Shown: positions 42,410 through 51,600 of the stretch, in pieces | How positions within the stretch are numbered: the stretch's first letter is position 1 | Layout of the letters: the number at the start of each line of letters is the position of its first letter | DNA from: Alkalinema pantanalense | GTDB taxonomy: Bacteria > Cyanobacteriota > Cyanobacteriia > Leptolyngbyales > Leptolyngbyaceae | Direction of reading: 5' to 3' | DNA length: 64,000 nucleotides | NCBI RefSeq assembly: GCF_050753345.1 | Contig: NZ_JBLZFX010000021.1 | Coordinates: 9,138 to 73,137, forward strand | The notes under the pieces: model-generated | Told to the model about the DNA's origin: nothing | Database searches by the model: none | The model's input: the letters and a program-made list of their open reading frames with translations, nothing else | Translations under genes and position numbers: made by a program

Positions 42410-43003
42410 AATCAGGAAGTCTTCTTAGAGATGGACAATTGCGCCAAGAGGCTCCCAGCACCTAGGATTGGATTGCACCTTCGCCCTGATTGGGACGATC
42501 GCCCACCCTAGAACTAGCCCCCTAGCAAATGAGACTTGGCTGCTTAGAGAGCGGATGGCTAAAAATTGAATACCTTAAACAATTGAGTAGCTTAAAAAAT
42601 TCGAGGCTTGATAACTTGGTAACCTTATAAAACCAGTTAGAACACCCGATGATAGAGCAAGCAGTGAGCACACCTGACCTGAGGAGAGTGACGACAAAAG
42701 GCCCTAGAATCCTTCAAACCGCTTGGAAAACCGACCTTGAAAGCTTGAAGAAAAAGTTGAGAACCGATTTCGTATTTCTACGATAGCTTAGTTAATCACT
42801 TCTCCGCAAAAGCCCTGAACTAGTCCTTTGTCATCCTTGCAACTTGTACTTAGTCATACTGGTATTACAGGGAACGACCGGATAAAACTGGAAGAAATTT
42901 GGGGATGGCAGCCAGTTTTAGATCATCCGATCCAGAATTGAAGGCGTATATTCACGGATGATGTCATCATCCTATTGCCCTCTAGAAATTTGATCGGCAT
43001 CCC
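42410..43003. other. 594-bp divergent region, no gene
   Basis: The shared upstream region of the DUF4347 gene and the arsenic cluster. No arsenic-responsive ArsR operator could be recognised by eye, and no RNA or repeat stands out. Frames on the minus strand overlapping 42923-43303 are shadows of the gene that follows. Confidence 0.45.
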
Positions 43004-43336
43004 ATGGATCACTATTACAATCCAGAGCATTTGCCCAACTTCAGCAAAATTGGGGAAGGCAATGCGGAACTGGCGGAGAAATTTTTTGCTTACTATGGCG
43101 CAGTCTTTGCGGAGGGCGCACTGTCCCAGCGAGAAAAGGCACTGATTGCACTGGCGGTGGCCCATGCGATTCAGTGTCCCTACTGCATCGATGCCTATAC
43201 GAAGGAATCCCTGCAACAGGGATCGGATCTGGAACAGATGACGGAGGCAATTCATGTGGCAACGGCAATTCGGGGAGGCGCTTCGTTGATTCATGGCCTG
43301 CAAATGCTTGATCGATCGAACCAGCTATCTATGTAG
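43004..43336 (+). CDS. Arsenosugar biosynthesis-associated peroxidase-like protein
   Basis: A 110-residue member of the carboxymuconolactone decarboxylase/AhpD fold. The redox motif is IQCPYCIDAYTKESL (CxxC with the adjacent His region, AVAHAIQCPYC). MDHYYNPEHLPNFSKIGEGN at the N-terminus matches the arsenosugar-associated subfamily. The enzyme probably acts on thiols or peroxides during arsenic metabolism; its exact reaction is not established. It starts the cluster with ArsS and ArsM on the same strand. ATG start. Confidence 0.9.
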   Translation: MDHYYNPEHLPNFSKIGEGNAELAEKFFAYYGAVFAEGALSQREKALIALAVAHAIQCPYCIDAYTKESLQQGSDLEQMTEAIHVATAIRGGASLIHGLQMLDRSNQLSM

Positions 43337-43337
43337 A

Positions 43338-43415
43338 AGAGTAGGAGGGTAGGTGGGTAGGTGGGTAGGTGGGTAAGAGAGTAGAAGAGTGGGAGAGTGG
43401 GTGGGTGAAAGCGTG
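43338..43415. repeat. GGGTAGGT octamer tract and G-rich arm of repeat copy C
   Basis: GGG starts at 43347, 43355, 43363 and 43371, an exact 8-base period (GGGTAGGT). More GGG-containing units follow to 43415. Four runs of three G with five-base loops fit a canonical G-quadruplex on the + strand. It begins two bases after the stop codon of the peroxidase-like gene and faces the C-rich copy C downstream, so the RNA could also fold into a long hairpin. Confidence 0.85.
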
Positions 43416-43439
43416 GAGATGGGACTGGCCGATCGTTGA

Positions 43440-43542
43440 GGGATTTGCTCAGAAATCACATCACCCGATGCAGGCACCCACCTACCCCCGTCCACCCACC
43501 TACCCATCTACTCACTTGGAATTTTATTGGTACGCTGTTCTC
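43440..43542. repeat. G-rich dispersed repeat, copy C (C-rich strand on top)
   Basis: GGATTTGCTCAGAAATCACA at the left end and GGAATTTTATTGGTACGCTG at the right end match the ends of copies A and B. The interior is CACCCACCTACCCCCG and CACCCACCTACCCATC. The interior differs from A and B, so the ends are more conserved than the middle. It lies between the peroxidase-like gene and arsS. Confidence 0.75.
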
Positions 43543-43616
43543 CTATAGCGAGGGTGTCGGCCTATGCTATTGGTCTGTGCTGACTGAACTTTTGATTCGT
43601 AATTTGCGTTGGATAA

Positions 43617-44672
43617 ATGATGACGATTTCTTTGGCAAGACGGGCTGATCCTTTGGCCTCAGCCATGTATCAGCGATCGGTGTTAGCGGAGGTTAACCTG
43701 TCCCATTTGCCTGAAGCTGGCGATTTTGAGGCTATGTTAAATCGCTCTGATTGGCCCGCGCTGCAACCAGCTGAATTGGAGATTTTTCAAATTAACCTCG
43801 GCAAGCTGTGCAATATGGCTTGTAAGCATTGCCATGTGGATGCTGGGCCAGATCGCACCCGTGAGGTGATGTCCCGCGAAACGATCGACCTGTGCCTCGC
43901 TGCATTGGATCAAACTAATGCCCACACCGTGGATATCACAGGGGGAGCACCAGAACTCAATCCCCACTTTCAGGCGTTAGTGGATGAATGTATCCAACGC
44001 GGCAAACAAGTCATCGATCGCTGTAATTTAACCGTCCTGCTGCTGCCGGGAAAAACCGATCTGCCGGAATGGTTTGCCGATCGCGGGGTGGAAGTTGTCT
44101 GTTCCTTGCCCCACTATCGCCAACGTAATACCGACGCCCAACGGGGAGATGGGACCTTTGAAAAATCGATCGAGGCCCTGCGGCGTTTGAATCAAGTAGG
44201 TTACGGCCAAGGAGATCCGCAGCGAAAACTAACATTAGTGAGCAATCCGGTGGGGGCGTTTTTAGCCAGCGGGCAAGCTCGATTAGAGCAGGAATGGAAA
44301 TCGGGATTACTCAAACACCAAGGCGTCAGCTTCGATCGATTGATTACGCTCAACAACATGCCCATTTCTCGCTATTTAGAATGGTTAGAACAGTCCGGGA
44401 ATTTGCAAACCTATCTGGAGTTATTAGTCAACTCCTTCAATCCTGCAACCATTTCCGGACTTATGTGTCGGAATACCCTTTCCGTGTCCTGGGATGGCTA
44501 CCTATACGATTGTGATTTCAATCAAATGTTGGATCTTAAAGTGAATCCAAATTTGCACATTCGTGACTTTAATGGGCAGATCCTCTCCCAACGTAGGATT
44601 GTCACTGGACGCCATTGCTTCGGTTGTACCGCAGGTGCTGGAAGTTCCTGCGGCGGGGCGATCGTGGATTAA
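43617..44672 (+). CDS. arsS: Arsenosugar biosynthesis radical SAM protein ArsS
   Basis: A radical SAM enzyme proposed to build dimethylarsinoyl ribosides from S-adenosylmethionine-derived groups. 351 residues. The iron-sulfur motif is C65-x3-C69-x2-C72 (LCNMACKHCHVDAGP). The C-terminal part has extra cysteines in a SPASM-like region (YDCDFNQML; HCFGCTAGAGSSCGG). The N-terminal MYQRSVLAEVNLSHLP precedes the barrel. ATG 43617 and 43620 are both possible starts. It is separated from the peroxidase-like gene by the repeat region and from arsM by 62 bases. Confidence 0.93.
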   Translation: MMTISLARRADPLASAMYQRSVLAEVNLSHLPEAGDFEAMLNRSDWPALQPAELEIFQINLGKLCNMACKHCHVDAGPDRTREVMSRETIDLCLAALDQTNAHTVDITGGAPELNPHFQALVDECIQRGKQVIDRCNLTVLLLPGKTDLPEWFADRGVEVVCSLPHYRQRNTDAQRGDGTFEKSIEALRRLNQVGYGQGDPQRKLTLVSNPVGAFLASGQARLEQEWKSGLLKHQGVSFDRLITLNNMPISRYLEWLEQSGNLQTYLELLVNSFNPATISGLMCRNTLSVSWDGYLYDCDFNQMLDLKVNPNLHIRDFNGQILSQRRIVTGRHCFGCTAGAGSSCGGAIVD

Positions 44673-44734
44673 TTTGTCCCACCGTTTCTTTTTGAACTTC
44701 CGTATTCACTGTCCAATTCACAGCTAAGACCCCT

Positions 44735-45940
44735 ATGACTTCTTCTAATCCCACTGCCATTTCTAGCGATACTGCGATTCACTACGATGTTGAACAAGCC
44801 GTACGCGATCGCTACAGTGCCGGGGCTCAGGCTCCCCAGGCGGCTTTATGCTGTCCGACCGATGGCTATGATGGACGCTACCTGAAATTTTTGCCGGAGG
44901 AAATTATTGCCAAAGACTATGGGTGTGGCGATCCAACGCGCTATGTTAACGCGGGAGAAGTTGTCGTAGACTTAGGCTCCGGCGCGGGCAAAAATTGCTA
45001 TATCATGGCGCAGAAAGTGGGGGCAGAGGGGCGTGTCATCGGCGTGGATATGAACGACGAAATGTTAGCTCTTTCCCGCAAATATCAGCAGTCGATCGGT
45101 GAACAAGTAGGCTATCACAATGTGGAATTTGTGAAGGGCAAAATTCAGGATCTCGCGCTGAATTTAGATCAACTGCAAGCTTGGCTAAACCAACATCCCG
45201 TCACGTCGATCGCAGATTTGGCAGCCTTAGAAACCGAGGGCGATCGGCTCCGACGGGAAGAGCCCTTGATTGCAACAAACAGCGTTGACGTTGTCGTTTC
45301 TAATTGCGTCCTCAATTTGGTCAAGCCTCAGGATAAAACCCAATTATTCCAGGAAATTTATCGCATTCTGAAACGGGGCGGACGGGCCGTCATTTCTGAT
45401 ATTGTCTGCGATGAACCGCCTACGGAGAAAATTCTGAATGATCCAGACCTCTGGAGCGGTTGTATTGCAGGGGCATTTCTCGAATCGGAATTTCTGCAAC
45501 GGTTTGAAGCTGCAGGATTCTATGGCGTGGAAATTTTGGCGCGTCAGGAAGAGCCTTGGCAGGTGATTGATGGCATTGAATTCCGATCGCTGACTGTCCA
45601 AGCCTACAAAGGCAAAGAAGGCCCTTGTTTCGATCGCAATCAAGCAGTGATTTACAAAGGCCCCTGGAAAGCTGTGCAGGATGATGATGGGCATACTCTG
45701 CTGCGGGGTGAGCGGATGGCCGTTTGCGAAAAAACCTTCAATCTATATACCGATCCCAATGGCCCCTACGCCCAAGATTTCATCCCTGTTCTACCCCAAA
45801 CAGAAGTGTCTTTAGAATCCGCTCCGGTCTTCGATTGTAGCCGTGACAGCCGACGCCATCCCCGTGAAACCAAGGGACTTGACTATCGGGCCACCATTGC
45901 CAGCGTCGCAGACTGTTGTGAACCGAGCAGTTGTTGCTAA
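44735..45940 (+). CDS. arsM: Arsenite S-adenosylmethionine methyltransferase
   Basis: ArsM adds methyl groups to As(III), yielding methylated and volatile arsenicals. 401 residues. N-terminal ALCCPTDGYDGRYLKFLPEE and AKDYGCGDP carry the conserved As-binding cysteines. The SAM motif is VVDLGSGAGKNCYIM. VVVSNCVLNLVKPQDKT, WSGCIAGAFLESEF and GVEILARQEEPW are further hallmarks. The C-terminus ends in a Cys-rich CCEPSSCC that could bind As(III). ATG start. Last gene of the cluster. Confidence 0.95.
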   Translation: MTSSNPTAISSDTAIHYDVEQAVRDRYSAGAQAPQAALCCPTDGYDGRYLKFLPEEIIAKDYGCGDPTRYVNAGEVVVDLGSGAGKNCYIMAQKVGAEGRVIGVDMNDEMLALSRKYQQSIGEQVGYHNVEFVKGKIQDLALNLDQLQAWLNQHPVTSIADLAALETEGDRLRREEPLIATNSVDVVVSNCVLNLVKPQDKTQLFQEIYRILKRGGRAVISDIVCDEPPTEKILNDPDLWSGCIAGAFLESEFLQRFEAAGFYGVEILARQEEPWQVIDGIEFRSLTVQAYKGKEGPCFDRNQAVIYKGPWKAVQDDDGHTLLRGERMAVCEKTFNLYTDPNGPYAQDFIPVLPQTEVSLESAPVFDCSRDSRRHPRETKGLDYRATIASVADCCEPSSCC

Positions 45941-46198
45941 ACTTAGCGGCTGGATAGGCTCAGCCATTGTGCTTATCCAGTTGTTCACACCAGTTGCTTA
46001 TCACGAATTGCAACTCAAGCCATTTGTAACTAAATTGTAGTTAAGAGAATGTAGTTAAGACAATCACAAAATAATGGGATTACCAATTCTAGAGTTTTGT
46101 TAAAAAAATCTAAAGTTTTCGCAATAGCGATGCCTTTATTTACCGGAAAACCGATGGCCCATAAGGCTATCCCAGATCTATAGACAGATTCTTCTGAT

Positions 46199-46229
46199 TG
46201 CCCACCATCTCGATCAGGTGGGCATTTTA
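46199..46229 (+). terminator. Possible terminator upstream of glgP
   Basis: TGCCCACC (46199-46206) pairs with GGTGGGCA (46217-46224), with a ten-base loop, followed by TTTTAA. It probably ends the arsM transcript, although it lies 260 bases beyond its stop. Confidence 0.65.
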
Positions 46230-46320
46230 AGCAGTAGACCGTTATGGAAGCCTTAGTATAGAACCGCTCGATAGAACCGTTCAATAGAAGTTAGTTGACC
46301 GATTACCCCATAAATTGCCA

Positions 46321-48819
46321 ATGATGGAATCCCAAAACTGCCCAATTGTCATCGAAGACGATCGTACGGGGCGCAGCCTTGAAACCCTCAAACGCGCCAT
46401 TCTCGATCATTTGTTCTACAGCCAAGGGAAGTTTCCCCGCGTAGCCACGCTGAATGATTACTACATGGCCGTAGCCTACACCGTGCGCGATCGGCTGGTG
46501 CACCATTGGCTTTGCACCATGGACACCTACTACAGCACGGCACCACGCCAGGTTTGCTATTTGTCCGCCGAATTTCTCCTAGGGCCCCATCTGGGGAACA
46601 ACCTGATCAACCTGGGAATGTACGACGAAATGAAGCAGGCTGTGGAATCCTTAGGCATTCGCTTTGAAGACATGCTGGATCAGGAAGAAGAACCCGGCTT
46701 GGGTAATGGCGGCTTGGGACGATTAGCGGCTTGTTACCTAGATTCCTTGGCTACGCTGGAAATTCCGGCGATCGGCTATGGCATTCGCTACGAGTTCGGT
46801 ATTTTTGAACAGGATATTAAAGACGGCTGGCAAGTTGAATTAACGGATAAGTGGCTTCATTTGGGAAATCCTTGGGAAATTGCCCATCCTGAGCTATCTG
46901 TACAAGTCAAACTCGGAGGCCGAACCGAAGGCTACACCGACCACACAGGGCGCTATCGAGTCCGTTGGCTACCCGATCGAGTCATCAAGGGCGTCCCCTA
47001 CGACACGCCGATTTTGGGCTATCGCACCAACACCGCCAATACCCTGCGACTGTGGACCGCCGAGGCCATGGATTCCTTTGACTTCAACGCCTTTAACTCC
47101 GGAAATTACTACGGGGCCGTGGGCGACAAGGTATCCTCGGAAAACTTAACCAAAGTCCTCTACCCTAATGACGCCTTTGACCAGGGCAAGCAATTACGCC
47201 TAGAGCAGCAATATTTCTTCGTGTCCTGTTCCCTGCAAGACATCATCCGCACCCATTGCCAACTGCGGGGCGAACCGATCGACACCCTGCACGAAAAATT
47301 CACCCTGCAACTCAACGACACTCACCCCGCGATCGCGGTTGCAGAATTGATGCGTCTGTTGATTGACGAACATGACTTTGCCTGGGATGTCGCTTGGAAC
47401 ATTACCCGCCAAACCGTTGCCTACACCAACCATACCCTGCTGCCAGAGGCATTGGAAAAATGGGAGATTGACCTCTTTGAACGCCTATTACCGCGTCATT
47501 TAGAAATCATTTACGAAATTAATCAACATTTCCTCGATGACGCACGGCTCAAATTCATTGATGATGAAGCTTGTATCCAACGGATGTCCTTGATTGACGA
47601 ATCGGGGCAACGCTATGTCAGAATGGCCAATCTAGCATCCGTCGGCAGCTATGCCATTAACGGCGTGGCCGAACTGCATACTGAGTTGCTCAAGCAAGAT
47701 GTGCTGCGGGATTTTGCCCAGATGTATCCCGAGAAATTCAGCAATAAAACCAATGGCATCACCCCGCGTCGTTTTTTGGTGCTGAGCAATCCTCGCCTCG
47801 CCAACTTGATTACCCGCGAAATTGGCAATGATTGGATTAAAGATCTGAGTAAACTCAGTCAGCTAGAGTCCTACGAGGATGTTGCAGAATTTCGTCATGA
47901 ATGGCGACAGATTAAGCGATCGATCAAACAGGATCTAGCCGATTACATCCACAAGCAACAGGGGATTGCTGTCAATGTCGATTCTATCTTTGATATTCAA
48001 GCAAAACGGATTCATGAATACAAACGGCAACACTTAAATGTGTTACACATCATCACGCTGTACAATCGACTGAAGGCTAAGCCCGACTTGGATATCGTAC
48101 CGCGAACCTTTATTTTTGGCGGTAAAGCAGCACCGGGCTATTTCATGGCAAAGCTGATGATTAAGTTAATCAACGCAGTCGGTGAAGTGGTAAATCGAGA
48201 TCCGGACATCCACGATCGCCTCAAGGTGGTGTTTCTCAAGGACTACAGCGTCAAATTCGCCCAGCGGGTCTATCCCGCCGCCGACCTCTCGGAACAAATT
48301 TCCACCGCTGGCAAAGAAGCCTCTGGAACCGGCAATATGAAATTTGCCATGAACGGCGCACTGACGATCGGCACCCTAGACGGCGCTAATATTGAAATCC
48401 GGGAAGAAGTGGGCGCAGAAAACTTCTTCCTGTTTGGTCTCACTGCCGACGAAGTTGCTGCAACCCAGGCCGCCGGGTACCAGCCCCGAGCCTACTACGA
48501 AAGCAACTCAGAGCTAAAGCTGGCGATCGATCGCATTGCCTCCGGCTTTTTCTCCCACGGCGATACACAACTCTTTAAACCCCTAGTAGATAATTTGCTG
48601 TATGCCGATCCCTACCTATTATTGGCCGATTACCAATCCTACATTGACTGTCAAGACCAAGTCAGCCAAGCCTATCGGAACACTGACCACTGGACTCGCA
48701 TGTCAATTTTGAACACGGCACGGATGGGCAAGTTTTCCAGCGATCGCTCCATTCACGAGTACTGTCAAGAGATTTGGCGGGTGAATCCTGTTTCAGTTCC
48801 CCTTGCGTTACATAACTAA
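46321..48819 (+). CDS. glgP: Glycogen phosphorylase
   Basis: Breaks glycogen with phosphate to glucose 1-phosphate, important for night metabolism. 832 residues from ATG 46321. The PLP Lys is K674 in GTGNMKFAMNGALTIGT. Other hallmarks are VCYLSAEFLLGPHLGNNL, EEEPGLGNGGLGRLAACYLD, KTNGITPRRFLVLSNPRLA, KRIHEYKRQHLNVLHI and FIFGGKAAPGYFMAK. Upstream in-frame codons to 46315 (TTG) are less likely. A strong terminator follows at 48944. Confidence 0.97.
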   Translation: MMESQNCPIVIEDDRTGRSLETLKRAILDHLFYSQGKFPRVATLNDYYMAVAYTVRDRLVHHWLCTMDTYYSTAPRQVCYLSAEFLLGPHLGNNLINLGMYDEMKQAVESLGIRFEDMLDQEEEPGLGNGGLGRLAACYLDSLATLEIPAIGYGIRYEFGIFEQDIKDGWQVELTDKWLHLGNPWEIAHPELSVQVKLGGRTEGYTDHTGRYRVRWLPDRVIKGVPYDTPILGYRTNTANTLRLWTAEAMDSFDFNAFNSGNYYGAVGDKVSSENLTKVLYPNDAFDQGKQLRLEQQYFFVSCSLQDIIRTHCQLRGEPIDTLHEKFTLQLNDTHPAIAVAELMRLLIDEHDFAWDVAWNITRQTVAYTNHTLLPEALEKWEIDLFERLLPRHLEIIYEINQHFLDDARLKFIDDEACIQRMSLIDESGQRYVRMANLASVGSYAINGVAELHTELLKQDVLRDFAQMYPEKFSNKTNGITPRRFLVLSNPRLANLITREIGNDWIKDLSKLSQLESYEDVAEFRHEWRQIKRSIKQDLADYIHKQQGIAVNVDSIFDIQAKRIHEYKRQHLNVLHIITLYNRLKAKPDLDIVPRTFIFGGKAAPGYFMAKLMIKLINAVGEVVNRDPDIHDRLKVVFLKDYSVKFAQRVYPAADLSEQISTAGKEASGTGNMKFAMNGALTIGTLDGANIEIREEVGAENFFLFGLTADEVAATQAAGYQPRAYYESNSELKLAIDRIASGFFSHGDTQLFKPLVDNLLYADPYLLLADYQSYIDCQDQVSQAYRNTDHWTRMSILNTARMGKFSSDRSIHEYCQEIWRVNPVSVPLALHN

Positions 48820-48905
48820 TCGCAGCTGATCCTGCCTCGAGACTGATTGATTAAATTTCGCTAGCAGGACTAATCTCGAAGTCTCTCAAGATAGACACCT
48901 TACGA

Positions 48906-48930
48906 TAGACATCCTCCCGAGAGATGTCTA
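48906..48930. other. Hairpin after glgP
   Basis: TAGACATC (48906-48913) and GATGTCTA (48923-48930) form a perfect 8-bp stem with a nine-base loop. It has no T run and so is not a classical terminator. It lies just before the glgP terminator. Confidence 0.6.
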
Positions 48931-48943
48931 CGCAGAAGAAGAT

Positions 48944-48987
48944 GCGCTGAAGCAAGCAGCTATGATAATTTGCTTCAGCGCTTTTAA
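48944..48987 (+). terminator. Rho-independent terminator of glgP
   Basis: GCGCTGAAGCAA (48944-48955) pairs perfectly over 12 bp with TTGCTTCAGCGC (48970-48981) and is followed by TTTTAATTT. Confidence 0.9.
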
Positions 48988-49068
48988 TTTGCTGAATCGC
49001 TCAGCATTTTGCTTTCGATCGATTTAATTTGAGCGATTTAATCAGGGGACCGGAGGGGCGATCGCCTC

Positions 49069-49120
49069 GCTTGCATTTACAGCTTGCATTTACAGTTGGC
49101 ATCTACAGTTGGCATCTACT
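49069..49120. repeat. Four tandem 13-mers next to the DnaA boxes
   Basis: GCTTGCATTTACA (49069-49081 and 49082-49094) is followed by GTTGGCATCTACA (49095-49107) and GTTGGCATCTACT (49108-49120). The four units share the pattern G(C/T)T(T/G)GCAT(T/C)TAC. They end six bases before the first DnaA box. Iterated 13-mers are common in bacterial origin unwinding regions, though these are not especially AT-rich. Confidence 0.9.
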
Positions 49121-49125
49121 GCTAA

Positions 49126-49542
49126 TCTTCCACAACTTCATCTACATTTTCCACAGCTTAGCCCTGGTTTTCCACAGGCTCAAGCTAAAACTAACCACTT
49201 GTTTTCCACAATTTATTTCCTTTGTTCACCCATTTAACTATTCCATAGGGGTGGAATACGGATGATCTAAATCACAACGATCGTCCAAGAAGTCAGGGTT
49301 TTACGGACTTTTCTACAAAAATATTACTTGTAGAAAAAAGATTCAATCCGCAATAAAGTGCAACTTTGAGTGAAAATATTGTGTTTTTTCCAAATTTTTC
49401 ACCCAGTTAGCCTAGCTATCTCAAGCAGGCAACCGATGTATCAATTGCAACCCGTAAAAACACGCTCTACAATTCCAAAAGCCTGTGGGAAAATTTCGCC
49501 AGCTTTTGTCCCCCTGTGGAAAGCGCTTGTAAGTTTTCCACA
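49126..49542. other. Putative chromosomal replication origin (oriC)
   Basis: Four exact TTTTCCACA boxes (49147-49155, 49168-49176, 49202-49210, 49534-49542) occur on the + strand; this is the DnaA box consensus reported in cyanobacteria. Near-matches are TCTTCCACA at 49126-49134 (+), TTTCCCACA at 49484-49492 (-) and CTTTCCACA at 49515-49523 (-). The first three boxes are spaced exactly 21 bases apart. An AT-rich, A/T-run-filled segment (about 49300-49400) lies between the two box clusters, as expected for a DNA unwinding element. No dnaA or dnaN is in the window; many cyanobacterial origins are not next to dnaA. Confidence 0.8.
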
Positions 49543-49566
49543 AGTTCATTCATCAGATTAATAAAC

Positions 49567-49767
49567 ATGGCTATGCATTCTATGATTTCCCTATTTGCTG
49601 AGCTACCCGAACCGCTCCACCAAGCTCTAGCACAATATGTCGAAGCCCATCCCAATTGGGATCAAGATCGTACGATCGCGGCTGCTTTATCACTTTTCTT
49701 GATGCAAAACTCACAGGATCAAACCGCAGCAAGAGTTTACCTAGAAACACTATTTGGCCAAGCTTAA
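49567..49767 (+). CDS. DUF2811 family small protein
   Basis: A 66-residue protein: MISLFAELPEPLHQALAQYV then EAHPNWDQDRTIAAALSLFL. This is the DUF2811 family, small helical proteins found in cyanobacteria. Function unknown. Starts at 49567, 49573 or 49582 are all ATG in the same frame; the conserved part begins with MISLFAE (49582). It lies directly beside the putative oriC. Confidence 0.85.
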   Translation: MAMHSMISLFAELPEPLHQALAQYVEAHPNWDQDRTIAAALSLFLMQNSQDQTAARVYLETLFGQA

Positions 49768-50019
49768 TCGTTGGCTAAGCTTAATCGTTGGCCAAGCTCA
49801 AACGTTTTCAACGTCATCACCTTTAACATGAGGGATGCCAGACTGGTCATCACTTCCCCACAACACGCCCCTGCTGCTGCCCACGCTGGCGCATTCCATG
49901 ACTTCCCTAAGGGCATTTTTCTAAGAGCATTTCCCTCAGACAGACCCGTGCTCCTACCAAACCTTTATCCTTCACCCGTCTCTTTCCCAGCAGAATCTTC
50001 TAGGAAAATGAGGCTCTTT

Positions 50020-50241
50020 CTAGGCTGCGTTACTATTTTGGCCTTCGAGCCAATCAAAAATCTGCTCTAACTGCCGTAGGGTAATTAGCCCGTACTGCCA
50101 AAGCACCATGGGTAGCTGGCTGGGTGCGTGTTGAGAGTAGTTCAGGGCTAGGGAGATTGAGTCTGCCGGAAGTGACAACTCATCTTGGAGGAACTTAACT
50201 AAGGGATAGTTCGTAACCAAGGGATGATTCGTCGGTTCCAT
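50020..50241 (-). CDS. DUF2949 family small protein
   Basis: A 73-residue protein: PLVKFLQDELSLPADSISLA, then QLPMVLWQYGLITLRQLEQI and FDWLEG. This fits the cyanobacterial DUF2949 family, all-helical and soluble, of unknown role. ATG start at 50241, with GGAGGGTGC upstream. Confidence 0.88.
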   Translation of the reverse strand: MEPTNHPLVTNYPLVKFLQDELSLPADSISLALNYSQHAPSQLPMVLWQYGLITLRQLEQIFDWLEGQNSNAA

Positions 50242-50718
50242 GAAAGCACCCTCCTGTCAGGGATACGGATAATTAGGACCTCGTGGAGCCAGGGAAAACA
50301 ATCAATCCAAACATAATCACTTCTTAGGAATTGCTCAGGAACACCTTTGAAACAGAGCACTAGCCTTAGAGCCAACTTGACTGGCACTAATACTCCACAA
50401 AAGTCTTTGTGATATTCTGCCTTAACTTTGACGAGAGGGGGAATTTTTTTGAATTTCCTTATTATTCGAGAGAAGGTTATCAATCTAAAATACAAATTTT
50501 CTAGCAGAAATGAATGACCCAGGATCACCAACTCAGCGGTACAGCAACAGTTACATTGTGCGCTAGGGGCGGATTGTGCATTGAGGAATGATTTGTTGTG
50601 CTGACTGGAAGAGGATGCGAATGGCGAAGACTATGCCCCGATCGCGCCGATCGCTACAATAGAAAGCAACCCTTGGAAAGTAAACCTTGGCCAGCAAACC
50701 TTCGGACGGACGCTAGAC
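50242..50718. other. 477-bp divergent region between DUF2949 gene and tatC
   Basis: Holds both promoters. No gene is supported. A frame of 110 codons on the minus strand is not retained because it overlaps the DUF2949 gene and looks unlike protein. A short repeat CCTTGG...CCTTGG...CCTTCGG sits just before tatC. Confidence 0.45.
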
Positions 50719-51561
50719 ATGACTGTTCCTTCGGAACTTGAGACAACAACTTCGGATCTGACTCCAGTGAATTCCTTATCTGGAGAGGATGCAAACTCTG
50801 GGGAGGACACCAACCTGTCTAAGGCAGCCCAAGTTGATATTCAAGATAACGACGAGCTGATTGATGATGTCGAAATGTCGATCTTCGACCATTTAGAAGA
50901 ATTAAGGCAGCGCATTTTCTACGCATTAATTGCAGCGGGCGTCGGGGTCATTGTTTGTTTTACGCAAGTGCGCCCGATCGTGCAGTTGTTGGAGGCCCCT
51001 GCTAATGGAGTCAAGTTTCTACAACTCTCGCCGGGGGAATTTTTCTTTGTTTCGTTGAAAACAGCGGGCTATTCTGGCATTCTGCTCACGGCTCCGTTTG
51101 TTCTCTACCAAATTATCGCCTTTGTCACCCCGGGCTTAACCCGTCGAGAAAAACGCTTTTTGGCTCCGGTAGTTCTGGGGTCTAGCGTGCTATTTGTCGG
51201 CGGATTGTTTTTTGCCTATGTGGCCCTGATTCCCGCTGCGTTGAATTTCTTCGTCTCCTATGGCGCGGATGTGGTCGAACAAGCTTGGTCGATCGATCGC
51301 TATTTTGAATTTGTTTTGCTGTTGATGTTCAGCACGGGCTTGGCCTTCCAAATTCCGATCGTCCAGGCACTTTTGGGCTTTTTAGGAATTCTCTCTTCGC
51401 GGCAGATGTTGGCGGGTTGGCGCTATGTCCTAGTAGGCGCAGCCGTCTTGGGGGCAGTTCTCACTCCTTCCACGGATCCGCTGACTCAGAGTCTACTAGG
51501 GGGCGCAGTTATCGCCCTATATTTCAGCGGCATTGGCCTCGTGAAGCTGTTAGGGAAGTAA
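50719..51561 (+). CDS. tatC: Twin-arginine protein translocase subunit TatC
   Basis: The core integral membrane receptor of the Tat export system, acting in the thylakoid and plasma membranes. 280 residues. After an acidic extension of about 52 residues, DDVEMSIFDHLEELRQRIFY is the TatC hallmark. It is followed by SPGEFFFVSLKTAGYSGILLTAPFVLYQIIAFVTPGL and six hydrophobic spans; FSTGLAFQIPIVQALLGF and TPSTDPLTQ are also typical. ATG 50719. tatA/B are not nearby, as usual in cyanobacteria. Confidence 0.96.
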   Translation: MTVPSELETTTSDLTPVNSLSGEDANSGEDTNLSKAAQVDIQDNDELIDDVEMSIFDHLEELRQRIFYALIAAGVGVIVCFTQVRPIVQLLEAPANGVKFLQLSPGEFFFVSLKTAGYSGILLTAPFVLYQIIAFVTPGLTRREKRFLAPVVLGSSVLFVGGLFFAYVALIPAALNFFVSYGADVVEQAWSIDRYFEFVLLLMFSTGLAFQIPIVQALLGFLGILSSRQMLAGWRYVLVGAAVLGAVLTPSTDPLTQSLLGGAVIALYFSGIGLVKLLGK

Positions 51562-51600
51562 ATAACTGGAACTATTGAATCTTGGATATCTATCCATACC

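Noticed and set aside
43338..43542. CRISPR array
   Set aside because: The GGGTAGGT repeats have no spacers of CRISPR length, and no cas gene is present.
49771..50070. 99-codon open frame after DUF2811
   Set aside because: No ribosome binding site; the protein has no fold-like pattern and its end overlaps the DUF2949 gene on the other strand.
50199..50531. 110-codon frame upstream of DUF2949
   Set aside because: It overlaps the start of the DUF2949 gene in another frame and has an implausible composition.
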